The notes under the pieces: model-generated
Told to the model about the DNA's origin: nothing
The model's input: only the letters and a program-made list of their open reading frames with translations
The model's database searches: none
Made by a program: the position numbers and the translations under genes
In this document: piece by piece, positions 6,273 to 13,359 of the stretch
Numbering within the stretch: the stretch's first letter is position 1
Layout: every line of letters starts with the position of its first letter
Source: Campylobacterales bacterium
GTDB lineage: Bacteria; Campylobacterota; Campylobacteria; Campylobacterales; SZUA-545
Assembly: GCA_025800305.1 (NCBI GenBank)
Contig: JAOXRY010000432.1
Span: 1 to 16,802, forward strand
Direction of reading: 5' to 3'
Length of the DNA: 16,802 nucleotides

Positions 6273-6587
6273 CTATTGTTTCATCAAGTTACCAAGATCC
6301 CCAATGGCACTCATAGCCATATTTTTTCTATCAGCATCAACTGATTTTGAAACATCATTAATTGCACTAAGAAGAAGGATTTGTAAAGACTCTTTATCTT
6401 CCAATAAAGAATCATCTATATTAAGATCTATAATTTCACCACTTCCATTGGCTTTTACAGAGACAAGTCCTCCACCAGCTTTTGCTTCATAAACTTTATC
6501 TTTTTGTCCTTGTTGAACCTCTTCTGCTTTTTTTTGAATATCGCCCATCATCTCACCAAGTTGGCTTAAATCCATATTTCCAAACAT
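6273..6587 (-). CDS. ybaB: YbaB/EbfC nucleoid-associated protein
   Basis: A 104-residue protein of the YbaB/EbfC family, which forms tweezer-like dimers that bind DNA. The sequence has the usual N-terminal helix (LGEMMGDIQKKAEEVQQGQ) and the central strand pattern VYEAKAGGGLVSVKANGSGE (33-52) with the family's GGGLV and NGSGEI motifs. The C-terminal helix includes AINDVSKSVDADRKNMAMSA. Length and architecture are normal. A strong ribosome-binding site (GAAGGAG) stands nine to ten bases before ATG, next to the hairpin 6604-6624. The gene abuts the PDZ-protein gene with no gap. In other bacteria ybaB usually sits by recR and dnaX, so this location is characteristic of Campylobacterota. Confidence 0.93.
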   Translation of the reverse strand: MFGNMDLSQLGEMMGDIQKKAEEVQQGQKDKVYEAKAGGGLVSVKANGSGEIIDLNIDDSLLEDKESLQILLLSAINDVSKSVDADRKNMAMSAIGDLGNLMKQ

Positions 6588-6603
6588 ATTTTATATCTCC
6601 TTC

Positions 6604-6624
6604 TTTTGGAGTAAAACTCCAAAA
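6604..6624 (-). terminator. Hairpin between panD and ybaB
   Basis: TTTTGGAGT (6604-6612) and ACTCCAAAA (6616-6624) form a perfect nine-base stem with a three-base loop. On the - strand it is preceded by T-rich sequence (GGAATTTTTTGGAG) and followed at once by the ybaB ribosome-binding site GAAGGAG. It could be a weak terminator for panD, an RNA stability element, or a structure limiting ybaB translation. No U run follows it. Confidence 0.5.
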
Positions 6625-6663
6625 AATTCCCCTCACTAAAGCTTAGAGAATTTTGTACTAAAA

Positions 6664-7029
6664 CTATATTTCTTCTAAAACCTGTGTTATTTTGTTATTC
6701 TCATCAACCATAATAACTTTTGGCTTATAAGTTTTTAACTCTTCTTGATTGTAAGATCCATATGCAATTACAATAATTAAATCGTTTACTTGAACCTTTC
6801 TTGCAGCTGCACCGTTAATGCACATATCACCACTTCCTTTTTCACCTTCGATGATATATGTTGCAAATCTTTCCCCGTTGTTAATATTTACAATTTCTAC
6901 TTTTTGCCCAATCAAAAGTCCACTAGCTTCCAATAAAAGAGGATCTATTGTGATTGAACCTATATAGTCTAAGTTTGAGCCAGTAATTCTTGCTCTATGA
7001 ATTTTGGCTTGTAACATATCAATAGTCAT
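6664..7029 (-). CDS. panD: Aspartate 1-decarboxylase proenzyme
   Basis: PanD makes beta-alanine from L-aspartate for pantothenate and coenzyme A. The 121-residue protein self-cleaves between G24 and S25 (DYIGSITID), and the new N-terminal Ser becomes the pyruvoyl cofactor. With the start at 7029 the residue numbers match the E. coli enzyme exactly: K9, Y22, S25, R54, T57 and Y58 (NGERFATY). This supports that start over the internal Met at residue 5. The ATG overlaps the end of murE by 11 bases, so the two are translationally coupled. In C. jejuni panD is, as I recall, elsewhere (near panBC), so its place between murE and ybaB is a lineage feature. Residue match makes the call firm. Confidence 0.97.
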   Translation of the reverse strand: MTIDMLQAKIHRARITGSNLDYIGSITIDPLLLEASGLLIGQKVEIVNINNGERFATYIIEGEKGSGDMCINGAAARKVQVNDLIIVIAYGSYNQEELKTYKPKVIMVDENNKITQVLEEI

Positions 7030-8311
7030 TTTTCTCTAAATACTCCGTAACAATTTTTCTATCATTTAGAGGAATCTTCTCACCATTAACCTCTTGGTAT
7101 TCCTCATCGCCCCGACCAAGTATAGCCAATAATTCATTCTCTTTCAAGTTAGAAATAGCCGTTTCTATCGCCTCTTTTCTATCTTTAATTTTATAAAACT
7201 CTTTTCCTTCTGACATACCTTCTGCTATCTCATCTATGATAGTATCAGGATCTTCACTTCTTGGGTTATCACTGGTGATATAAACACGAACACTATAATG
7301 AGAAGCTAACTTACCCATAGGCAGTCGTTTTGTCTTATCTCTATCTCCTCCAGCTCCAACAACTGTAACAACCTTCATAGGCTCTAAAGATCTTAAAACT
7401 TGCAAGACTCCATCTTCTGTATGGGCAAAATCAATGAAAATAAATGGTTTTCTAGAGATAACTTCCATCCTACCACTTACCCCTGCAAAGTTCTCTACGT
7501 TGTTACAAATTTCCTCAATTTTTTTATTGGTAAGCATATGTACAGCACTTACTGCACCTAAGATATTATAAAGATTGAAAAACCCAATCATTGGACTTGT
7601 AAAGCTATGTTTTTCATTGGCAAAAGCAATTATTCCTGCTAATCCGTAGTTAAATGAGTAGGCCTCTAGCTTATATGTACCTTGTCCCTCTATTGTATAG
7701 CTTCTTGAATTTTTTCCTACCATATGAAAATTTTTATCATCTGAATTAAAAAGTTTTGGTGTATCGTCTGCAAAAAAACTATTTTTAATCTTAATATACT
7801 CTTCTTCTGTCTCATGGTAATCTAGATGATCTTTTGTAATATTGGTATGGATTTTTAGGGCAAACTCCATCCCTTCTATTCTCTCTTGTTCAATTGCATG
7901 AGAACTTACTTCCATAACAAAAAAATCACAACCGTTTTCTGCTGCTATGTGCATATGATGATAATTTCCAAGAACTTGAGGAGTTGTTAGGGTTTTACCT
8001 TCTACTTTTTCTTCATTTATGAAAAAGCCTCTTGTTCCTTGCATTGCAACTTTGTATCCAAGATCCAAAAGTAATGAGTAGATTAAACCTGCTGTGGTTG
8101 TTTTACCATTGGTTCCTGTTATACCAATTACTTTTATATCTGTATTAAAATAGCTTGTAAGATCTTTTACTGTTAGGATATCTCTACAATTTCTTTTTTC
8201 TGCATCCTCAATGTATTTTTTTGATGTTTTTGAAGCTAAAAAAAATGTATTCTCATCTACTTCTGATGAGTTGTCTGTTATCCACAGACTTTCGTTAATT
8301 TGTAATTTCAA
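7019..8311 (-). CDS. murE: UDP-N-acetylmuramoyl-L-alanyl-D-glutamate--2,6-diaminopimelate ligase
   Basis: MurE adds meso-diaminopimelate to the UDP-MurNAc dipeptide in cytoplasmic peptidoglycan synthesis, using ATP. The 430-residue protein has the P-loop VIGITGTNGKTTT (61-73), EVSSHAIEQERI (134-145), HTNITKDHLDYH (155-166), the likely carbamylated Lys K176 in IKNSFF, and FVGVSGR-type AGVSGRMEV (276-284). DNPR (348-351) is the motif linked to diaminopimelate rather than lysine. The end GRGDEEYQ (399-406) corresponds to the GKGHE(D/T)YQ motif; here G-D replaces G-H. It is shorter than typical 480-500 residue enzymes because the N-terminal UDP-binding domain is reduced to about 60 residues. It overlaps the upstream TPR gene by 17 bases and panD by 11. 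Confidence 0.97.
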   Translation of the reverse strand: MKLQINESLWITDNSSEVDENTFFLASKTSKKYIEDAEKRNCRDILTVKDLTSYFNTDIKVIGITGTNGKTTTAGLIYSLLLDLGYKVAMQGTRGFFINEEKVEGKTLTTPQVLGNYHHMHIAAENGCDFFVMEVSSHAIEQERIEGMEFALKIHTNITKDHLDYHETEEEYIKIKNSFFADDTPKLFNSDDKNFHMVGKNSRSYTIEGQGTYKLEAYSFNYGLAGIIAFANEKHSFTSPMIGFFNLYNILGAVSAVHMLTNKKIEEICNNVENFAGVSGRMEVISRKPFIFIDFAHTEDGVLQVLRSLEPMKVVTVVGAGGDRDKTKRLPMGKLASHYSVRVYITSDNPRSEDPDTIIDEIAEGMSEGKEFYKIKDRKEAIETAISNLKENELLAILGRGDEEYQEVNGEKIPLNDRKIVTEYLEKNDY

Positions 8312-8906
8312 GTTGTTCGATTTGATTTATTAAATTTAGTAGGTCTCTGATTCTTTCATCAGAAGGAAATACACTATTAGCACTATCTATATATCCTAAT
8401 GCCATCTCAATATAACCATTTTGAATCAGTATTTCTACAAATTCAAAAAAGTCCTCTTTTTTTGTAATTACTACTTTTGTAGAGAAGATAATCTTCTTAA
8501 AGATCTCTTTAAAATTTCCATCTTCAGATTCTAAAATATCTTTAAAATCTTCATAAGAGATCCCATTCTCAATCTCATTTAGCTCTACTTCTTCATCAAA
8601 AGAAGCTGGATCTAACATTGAATCAAAACCACTTTCAACAGAGCTAATTAAAGATTCTACAACTTCATATGTGTGAACTTTATCTACTTGCTTTGATGCA
8701 GAATAAAACTCATAGATAGCTTGAGCTTCATCTTCTAGATCATAAGCCAAAGAAGAGAGTAAGATACCAATATCTATATCTTTATCACTTGGTTTAATCT
8801 CTTTTGCAAGAGCATAGAATTTTAAAGCGCTATCATAGTCTCTATTTTGAAAGCTTTTTTTTCCAAGTCTTTTATATTTAATAAGATTTTTTGTTTCTTG
8901 TGTCAA
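8295..8906 (-). CDS. TPR-like hypothetical protein between nifU-like gene and murE
   Basis: A 203-residue soluble helical protein. Residues 6-40 (KNLIKYKRLGKKSFQNRDYD followed by SALKFYALAKEIKPS) form a good tetratricopeptide motif. A second one is near 160-190 (GYIEMALGYIDSANSVFPSD). The middle, about 100-135, is strongly acidic (EEVELNEIENGISYEDFKDILESEDG). No catalytic motif is seen. The start is taken as TTG at 8906; no ATG fits before the TPR, and AATTAGG lies a few bases upstream. A gene of this kind occupies the same place in C. jejuni (Cj1640, from memory), so it is likely to serve the murE-nifU neighbourhood, perhaps as a scaffold. That role is inference. Confidence 0.8.
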   Translation of the reverse strand: MTQETKNLIKYKRLGKKSFQNRDYDSALKFYALAKEIKPSDKDIDIGILLSSLAYDLEDEAQAIYEFYSASKQVDKVHTYEVVESLISSVESGFDSMLDPASFDEEVELNEIENGISYEDFKDILESEDGNFKEIFKKIIFSTKVVITKKEDFFEFVEILIQNGYIEMALGYIDSANSVFPSDERIRDLLNLINQIEQLEITN

Positions 8907-8935
8907 CTACCTAATTCCTTTTGGCAATTCTACAA

Positions 8936-9214
8936 TTACAGTTGATCTAGTTTATCTTCCATACCCTGTGGAGTATTTTTAACCACAAGTTCTGGATGAA
9001 TATATTCTCTTAAATGTTTCTCAACTAAATTTTTGATAGTTACGTTGCTTGAAGCACAACCTACACAAGCTCCTTGAAGTTGAACAAATACTACTGCATT
9101 TACAACATCAATAAACTTAATGTCTCCACCATCTTTTTGAATTGCTGGTTTAATTTTATCAAGATTAAATAAAACTGCTGATTTTAGTTCTTCGTCTGTA
9201 AAAGGAAAACTCAT
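8936..9214 (-). CDS. NifU C-terminal-domain iron-sulfur scaffold (Nfu-type)
   Basis: A 92-residue stand-alone NifU C-terminal domain. It carries the diagnostic KPAIQKDGGDIKFIDV (22-37) and GACVGCASSNVTIKNLVE (48-65) with the cluster-binding C50 and C53 in CxxC. Nfu proteins assemble a [4Fe-4S] cluster at a dimer interface and hand it to apo-enzymes in the cytoplasm. There is no A-type or NifU N-terminal part, so it is a carrier and not a full scaffold. It lies 58 bases after rplQ, beyond a hairpin, and heads the conserved run leading to murE. No clear ribosome-binding site precedes the ATG. Confidence 0.93.
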   Translation of the reverse strand: MSFPFTDEELKSAVLFNLDKIKPAIQKDGGDIKFIDVVNAVVFVQLQGACVGCASSNVTIKNLVEKHLREYIHPELVVKNTPQGMEDKLDQL

Positions 9215-9237
9215 CGGATGTCTTTATTAGAAGTTTT

Positions 9238-9262
9238 GGCAAGTAGAATATCTCTACTTGCC
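9238..9262 (-). terminator. Hairpin at the end of the ribosomal operon
   Basis: GGCAAGTAGA (9238-9247) and TCTACTTGCC (9253-9262) make a perfect ten-base stem with a five-base loop, 10 bases after the rplQ stop and 23 bases before the next start. The - strand continues AAAACTTC, with no U run; on the + strand ATTTTT follows it. It probably marks the 3' end of the alpha operon mRNA, with partial read-through into the nifU-like gene possible. Confidence 0.7.
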
Positions 9263-9272
9263 ATTTTTGAAA

Positions 9273-9623
9273 TTATAAAATTTCGATTGTTGCCATAAGA
9301 GTTGCATCACCTCTTCTGATTCTAGTTTTCTTGATAGATACATATCCACCATTTCTAGATTCGAATTTAGGAGCAATCTCTTCTAGTAATTTTTTAGTAG
9401 CTTCTTTGTCTTGTAGACTAGCAAATACTGCTCTGTGAGCATTAAAGTCACCTTTTTTTGCTTTTGTTACAAGCTTATCAAAATAGCTTTTTAACTCTTT
9501 TGCTTTTGGAAGAGTTGTTTCAATCTTTTCTTCTCTTACTAGTGCAATAGTAAGGTTCTTAAGAAGAGCTAATCTGTGAGAAGTAGTTCTTCCTAATTTT
9601 CTATGTGCTTTTCTATGTCTCAT
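9273..9623 (-). CDS. rplQ: 50S ribosomal protein L17
   Basis: A 116-residue L17 of the large subunit, sited near the peptide exit tunnel. It opens with the family signature MRHRKAHRKLGRTTSHRLAL and LLKNL, then IALVREEKIETTLPKAKELK, and ends with the strand YVSIKKTRIRRGDATLMATIEI. Length is normal for bacteria. It starts two bases after the rpoA stop, the usual last gene of the alpha operon, and is followed by a strong hairpin. Confidence 0.98.
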   Translation of the reverse strand: MRHRKAHRKLGRTTSHRLALLKNLTIALVREEKIETTLPKAKELKSYFDKLVTKAKKGDFNAHRAVFASLQDKEATKKLLEEIAPKFESRNGGYVSIKKTRIRRGDATLMATIEIL

Positions 9624-9625
9624 TA

Positions 9626-10624
9626 TTACGCCTTTAATTCAGCTAGTTTATCTTTAAACTGGCTAAGAAGATCTGCTGGAATATCCTCAGTTACAGGGAA
9701 ACCAATCTCTTCTAATTTAGCTTTAATTTCATCTAAAGATTTTTTACCTAGATTTTTAACTTTTGCTAACTCAGCTTCGTCCATAACCGCTACTTCGCCA
9801 ACATACTTAATATCACTTCTTGTTAAACAGTTGTGACTTCTAGCACTAAAGTTTAACTCTTCAATTTTTGTTAAAAGAGTTTTTAATCTACCATCATCAG
9901 CAGCTTTAGCTTTTGGAGTAGCTTCTTCTTTAATACCAAATTCACTTTTGAAGATCTCTAACTGTTTGAACATTGTTCCAACAGCTTCTTTGAATACATC
10001 TTCTGGTGCAATAATACCATCAGTTTCGATGTTAAATACAATTTTTTCAAAGTTAGGATTATCTTCAACAAGAACTTTCTCTATCTCATAGTTTCCTTTT
10101 TTTACAGGAGTAAAGATAGCATCTAAAGGTAAGAAACCTTCTTCAACTTGATCTCTAATCTCTTCACTTGGTACGTAACCCATACCTTTTTCAACTACGA
10201 TTGTGAAATTTAATTCACCATCATCGTTGATAGTAGCAAAGTGAGCATCTTCAGTAACAACTTCAACACTCTCGTTTGTAAAATCAGATCCCATTACCTC
10301 TTTGTAACCAGAAAAAGAGTAGTTAACAGTAACTTTGTCACTACCATCTTTAATTTTGAATCTGATGTTTTTTAGATTAATAATTAATCTTGCAACATCT
10401 TCAATTACACCTCTAATACTATCAAACTCGTGAGTTGTACCCTCGATTTTAATAGCAGTTGGAGCGTATCCAACTGTGCTAGAAAGGATAAGTCTTTTCA
10501 TTGGATGAGCTAAAGTAATAGCATATCCAGCCTCAAACGGATATATTGAAATATCCGCTGAGTTCCCATCTTTTTTAATCTCAAAATTCTCTGGAATATA
10601 TGGTGCTGTTCTTATTTTATCCAT
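9626..10624 (-). CDS. rpoA: RNA polymerase alpha subunit
   Basis: A 332-residue alpha subunit. The N-terminal domain (about 1-230) dimerises and nucleates core polymerase; typical blocks are GYAITLAHPMKRLILSSTVG (33-52) and the EGTTHEFDSIRGVIEDV segment. A linker (231-245) leads to the C-terminal domain, where NFSARSHNCLTRSDIKYVGE (258-277) and VKNLGKKSLDEIKAKL (289-304) match the helices that contact UP elements and activators; R262 corresponds to E. coli R265. Nothing is missing. It sits between rpsD and rplQ as in most bacteria. Confidence 0.98.
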   Translation of the reverse strand: MDKIRTAPYIPENFEIKKDGNSADISIYPFEAGYAITLAHPMKRLILSSTVGYAPTAIKIEGTTHEFDSIRGVIEDVARLIINLKNIRFKIKDGSDKVTVNYSFSGYKEVMGSDFTNESVEVVTEDAHFATINDDGELNFTIVVEKGMGYVPSEEIRDQVEEGFLPLDAIFTPVKKGNYEIEKVLVEDNPNFEKIVFNIETDGIIAPEDVFKEAVGTMFKQLEIFKSEFGIKEEATPKAKAADDGRLKTLLTKIEELNFSARSHNCLTRSDIKYVGEVAVMDEAELAKVKNLGKKSLDEIKAKLEEIGFPVTEDIPADLLSQFKDKLAELKA

Positions 10625-10642
10625 TCTTAAACTCTTTTTCTA

Positions 10643-11269
10643 TTATTTAGAGTAAAGCTCAACGATGAGTCTCTCTTCGATTGGAACGTTTAGTTCATCT
10701 CTTTCTGGTACTCTTGTGAAAATTCCAGAAACTTTATCTTTATCAACATCAACCCATGGAGTCATACCAGTTTGGTTAGTTAATTCTAAAGCTCTTTGAA
10801 CTTGTACGTTATTTTTCTTGCTTTCTTTGATTTCGATTCTTTGACCTTCTTTTACTACGTATGAAGGGATATCCAATCTTTTACCATCAACAAGAACAAG
10901 ACCATGAGTTACTAACTGTCTTGCAAATCTTCTTGTACTTGCAAAACCCATTCTGTAAACTACGTTATCTAGTCTTTTTTCAATTAATCTTAAGAAGTTA
11001 GCACCTGTGTTACCATCAAGTCTATTTGCTTCTTTAAAGTATTTTCTACATTGCTTTTCAGAAATACCATACATATGTTTAGCTTTTTGCTTCTCTCTTA
11101 GTTGGTATCCATACTCACTAATTTTTGTTCTTCTTTGTCCGTGTTGTCCTGGAGCATAAGGTCTTTTATCAAGAGCAGATTTTCCTGCTAATCTTCTTTC
11201 ACCTTTAAGATTAAGGCTAACACCTAATCTTCTTTCAATTTTTTCTACGGGTCCTCTATATCTAGCCAT
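10643..11269 (-). CDS. rpsD: 30S ribosomal protein S4
   Basis: A 208-residue S4, a primary 16S rRNA-binding protein that starts small-subunit assembly. It begins MARYRGPVEKIERRLGVSL, has the RPYAPGQHGQRRTK loop, and contains the S4 RNA-binding domain near 98-160 (ENRLDNVVYRMGFASTRRFA-like segment and HGLVLVDGKRLDIPSY). It lacks the four-cysteine zinc knuckle, so it is the zinc-independent form. In E. coli S4 represses the alpha operon; whether this copy acts on the leader upstream of rpmJ is unknown. Three bases separate it from rpsK. Confidence 0.98.
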   Translation of the reverse strand: MARYRGPVEKIERRLGVSLNLKGERRLAGKSALDKRPYAPGQHGQRRTKISEYGYQLREKQKAKHMYGISEKQCRKYFKEANRLDGNTGANFLRLIEKRLDNVVYRMGFASTRRFARQLVTHGLVLVDGKRLDIPSYVVKEGQRIEIKESKKNNVQVQRALELTNQTGMTPWVDVDKDKVSGIFTRVPERDELNVPIEERLIVELYSK

Positions 11270-11272
11270 CGA

Positions 11273-11665
11273 TTATACCCTTCTTCTTTTTGGAGGTCTA
11301 CAACCATTGTGTGGTAGTGGAGTAACATCTTTGAAGCTTGTAACTCTAATACCTTCAATAGTACCTACAGATTTAACTGCTGTTTCTCTACCAGCACCTG
11401 GTCCTTGTACTCTAATAGCAACTTCTTTTAAACCAAAATCTTTTGCTTTTTCAAAACAATCTTCAACTGCTTGTTGAGCTGCATAAGGAGTAGATTTTTT
11501 ACTACCTTTGAAACCTAAAGCACCAGCTGTTGACCAGCAAAGTACGTTACCCATCTCATCTGTAATTGTAATTGACGTGTTGTTGAAAGATGCTGCTACG
11601 TGAACAATACCTTTACCAATCGTCTTTTTGATTCTTTTTTTAGTTCTTACTTGTTTTTTAGCCAT
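11273..11665 (-). CDS. rpsK: 30S ribosomal protein S11
   Basis: A 130-residue S11 of the small-subunit platform. Family blocks are present: GIVHVAASFNNTSITITDEM, GALGFKGSKKSTPYAAQQA, RVQGPGAGRETAVKSV and the C-terminal tail PLPHNGCRPPKRRRV. The start ATG shares an A with the rpsM stop (TAATG), so the two are translationally coupled. Confidence 0.98.
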   Translation of the reverse strand: MAKKQVRTKKRIKKTIGKGIVHVAASFNNTSITITDEMGNVLCWSTAGALGFKGSKKSTPYAAQQAVEDCFEKAKDFGLKEVAIRVQGPGAGRETAVKSVGTIEGIRVTSFKDVTPLPHNGCRPPKRRRV

Positions 11666-12030
11666 TACTTAACCTTACCGCCTACAGTTTTCTTTTTACC
11701 TTTTCTAGTTCTTGCATTAGTTTTAGTTTTTTGTCCTCTACACGGAAGTCCTCTTCTGTGTCTTAGACCTCTATAACTACCAAGATCCATAAGGTTCTTA
11801 ATATCCATAGCAACTTCTCTTCTAAGGTCTCCCTCGATGTTATACTTTCTCAGTTCTTTAGTAATCGTTGCCACTTCATCTTCGGTAAGTTCGTTAACTC
11901 TTTTATCCAATGAAATGCCTAGATCGCCGAGAATTTTAACTGAAGTTGTATGACCAATGCCGTAAATATAAGTTAAGGCAAACTCCATTCTCTTCTTTTT
12001 TGGTAGGTCAACACCAGCAATACGAGCCAT
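11665..12030 (-). CDS. rpsM: 30S ribosomal protein S13
   Basis: A 121-residue S13 of the 30S head, touching the P-site tRNA and L5. It starts MARIAGVDLPKKKRMEFALT, keeps YGIGHTTSVKIL and the RGLRHRRGLPCRGQKTKTNA segment, and ends with a basic tail GKKKTVGGKVK. It follows rpmJ by three bases and overlaps rpsK by one. Confidence 0.98.
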   Translation of the reverse strand: MARIAGVDLPKKKRMEFALTYIYGIGHTTSVKILGDLGISLDKRVNELTEDEVATITKELRKYNIEGDLRREVAMDIKNLMDLGSYRGLRHRRGLPCRGQKTKTNARTRKGKKKTVGGKVK

Positions 12031-12033
12031 TCT

Positions 12034-12147
12034 TTATCCTTGTCTTTGTTTATGTTTTGCAGTTTTGCAGATTACTCTGACAATACCTTTTCTCTTAACC
12101 ACTTTGCAATTGTCACACATTTTCTTAACACTTGCTCTTACTTTCAT
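12034..12147 (-). CDS. rpmJ: 50S ribosomal protein L36
   Basis: A 37-residue gene found by reading the gap between rpsM and infA: MKVRASVKKMCDNCKVVKRK, then GIVRVICKTAKHKQRQG and TAA. It has the zinc-ribbon ligands C11, C14, C27 and H32, so it is the zinc-binding (C+) form. L36 is the smallest large-subunit protein and helps organise 23S rRNA. AAAGGACAATAG precedes the ATG as ribosome-binding site. It is the first gene of the unit downstream of the leader at 12148-12319. Confidence 0.97.
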   Translation of the reverse strand: MKVRASVKKMCDNCKVVKRKGIVRVICKTAKHKQRQG

Positions 12148-12319
12148 CTATTGTCCTTTACTGAATAGATCTATTTCCTTTATGTCTATAAAGGGGCGAA
12201 ATAATATCTAAAATTAGTTTAATTTTTCCTTAAACTGTACTGTTTTATGGGATTTGTTAGTGTTAGTGTTTTTAATCAAATTATGATTTTTAATAATTGA
12301 GTTATATATTAAAAGAAGG
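12148..12319 (-). promoter_or_regulatory. Leader and likely promoter of the rpmJ-rplQ operon
   Basis: This 172-base gap separates infA from rpmJ. On the - strand GATATTAT (TATTAT at 12206-12201) is a plausible -10 element, placing the transcription start near 12195. Downstream is a perfect hairpin, CCTTTAT (12177-12183) with ATAAAGG (12188-12194) around a four-base loop. After it comes the perfect palindrome AATAGATCTATT (12164-12175), then the rpmJ ribosome-binding site. The upstream half (12210-12319) is AT-rich with no further structure seen. The alpha operon therefore seems to have its own promoter and a structured 5' leader, a possible target for ribosomal-protein feedback. Confidence 0.5.
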
Positions 12320-12342
12320 AAGAGATCTTCAAAAGATCTCTT
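12320..12342 (-). terminator. Hairpin after infA
   Basis: AAGAGATCTT (12320-12329) and AAGATCTCTT (12333-12342) form a perfect ten-base stem with a three-base loop, starting four bases after the infA stop. On the - strand CCTTCTTTTAA follows, a weak U-rich tract. It probably ends or attenuates the spc-type transcript before rpmJ. Each arm contains one AGATCT. Confidence 0.7.
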
Positions 12343-12346
12343 AAGT

Positions 12347-12565
12347 TTACTTGTATCTATAAGTAATTCTACCCTTATCAAGACTGTAAGGTGTTAATTC
12401 AACTTTCACTTTATCTTTTGGTAAAATTCTAATATAGTGCATTCTCATCTTACCAGCGATGTGACATAGTACTACGTGACCATTATCTAATTCAACTTTA
12501 AATGTTGCATTTGGTAGTGCTTCTAAAACAATACCGTCTATTTCAATTACATCATCTTTAGCCAT
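12347..12565 (-). CDS. infA: Translation initiation factor IF-1
   Basis: A 72-residue IF-1, a single S1/OB-fold domain that occupies the ribosomal A site during initiation. It has MAKDDVIEIDGIVLEALPNA, TFKVELDNGHVVLCHIAGKM (21-40), and RMHYIRILPKDKVKVELTPY followed by DKGRITYR. Length is exact for the family. It lies 21 bases after map, in the order secY-map-infA-rpmJ seen in many bacteria. Confidence 0.98.
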   Translation of the reverse strand: MAKDDVIEIDGIVLEALPNATFKVELDNGHVVLCHIAGKMRMHYIRILPKDKVKVELTPYSLDKGRITYRYK

Positions 12566-12586
12566 TTTTAAAAATCCCTTTTGGTG

Positions 12587-13342
12587 TTATACTTTTGATA
12601 AAATTTCAGCTTTACCATTGACTACTGCAACAGTATGCTCATAGTGACTTCCATTTAATCCATCACTACTAACAACAGACCATTTGTCATCTAATACTGT
12701 TGCATCTCCCTCTTTTTGACAAATCATAGGCTCAATACAAAAAACCATCCCGTTTTTTATTTTTGGACCTTGTTTTGGGTTTCCTTCTACATAATTTAGA
12801 ATAGAAGGTTCTTCATGAGGCTTTCTTCCAATTCCATGACCACAATAGTTCTTTAGAGGTATGTAGCCCCTAGAGGTAATTTCTTCTTCTAAGATCTGAC
12901 TTAACTCTTTAAATCTCATTCCAACTTTAATTTTTGAAATTGAACTATAAAGAACTTCTTTAGAAGCTTCCACTAATTTTCTATCTTTTTCTGAAACATC
13001 TCCAATTAAATATGTCTTAGCAGCATCTCCATACCAACCATCAACCTCAGTACCAATATCAACACCAATAATATCACCGTTTTCCAAAGGTCTATCATCA
13101 GGAATTCCGTGAATTATCACCTCATTGACAGAAGTACAAACAGCTCCTGGAAAACCATATAAACCTTTAAAGGATGGACGTCCGCCATTTGAAACAATAA
13201 AATCTTCTGCTGCTTGATTGATTTGATTAGCTGTAGTACCAATTTTAATCATTGGTGAGATGTGTTCGAAGGTCTGGGCAACCAAACGGTTAGCCCTTCT
13301 TAGACCTTCGATTTCTGCTTCTTTTCGTAAAGCTATTGACAT
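12587..13342 (-). CDS. map: Methionine aminopeptidase, type I
   Basis: A 251-residue cytoplasmic metalloprotease that removes the initiator Met from new proteins. The substrate His H78 lies in NEVIIHGIP; the five metal ligands D95 and D106 (GVDIGTEVDGWYGDAAKT), H169 (CGHGIG), E204 (CIEPM) and E235 (HYEHTVAV) are all present. There is no N-terminal extension, as in type Ia enzymes. It follows secY by 17 bases. The start ATG at 13342 gives the usual MSIALRKEAEIEGLRRA opening. Confidence 0.97.
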   Translation of the reverse strand: MSIALRKEAEIEGLRRANRLVAQTFEHISPMIKIGTTANQINQAAEDFIVSNGGRPSFKGLYGFPGAVCTSVNEVIIHGIPDDRPLENGDIIGVDIGTEVDGWYGDAAKTYLIGDVSEKDRKLVEASKEVLYSSISKIKVGMRFKELSQILEEEITSRGYIPLKNYCGHGIGRKPHEEPSILNYVEGNPKQGPKIKNGMVFCIEPMICQKEGDATVLDDKWSVVSSDGLNGSHYEHTVAVVNGKAEILSKV

Positions 13343-13359
13343 TTATTTATAAGTAGATC

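Noticed and set aside
7015..7017. Internal Met (residue 5) as the panD start
   Set aside because: It would clear the murE stop, but residue numbering with the upstream ATG matches the catalytic positions of E. coli PanD exactly.
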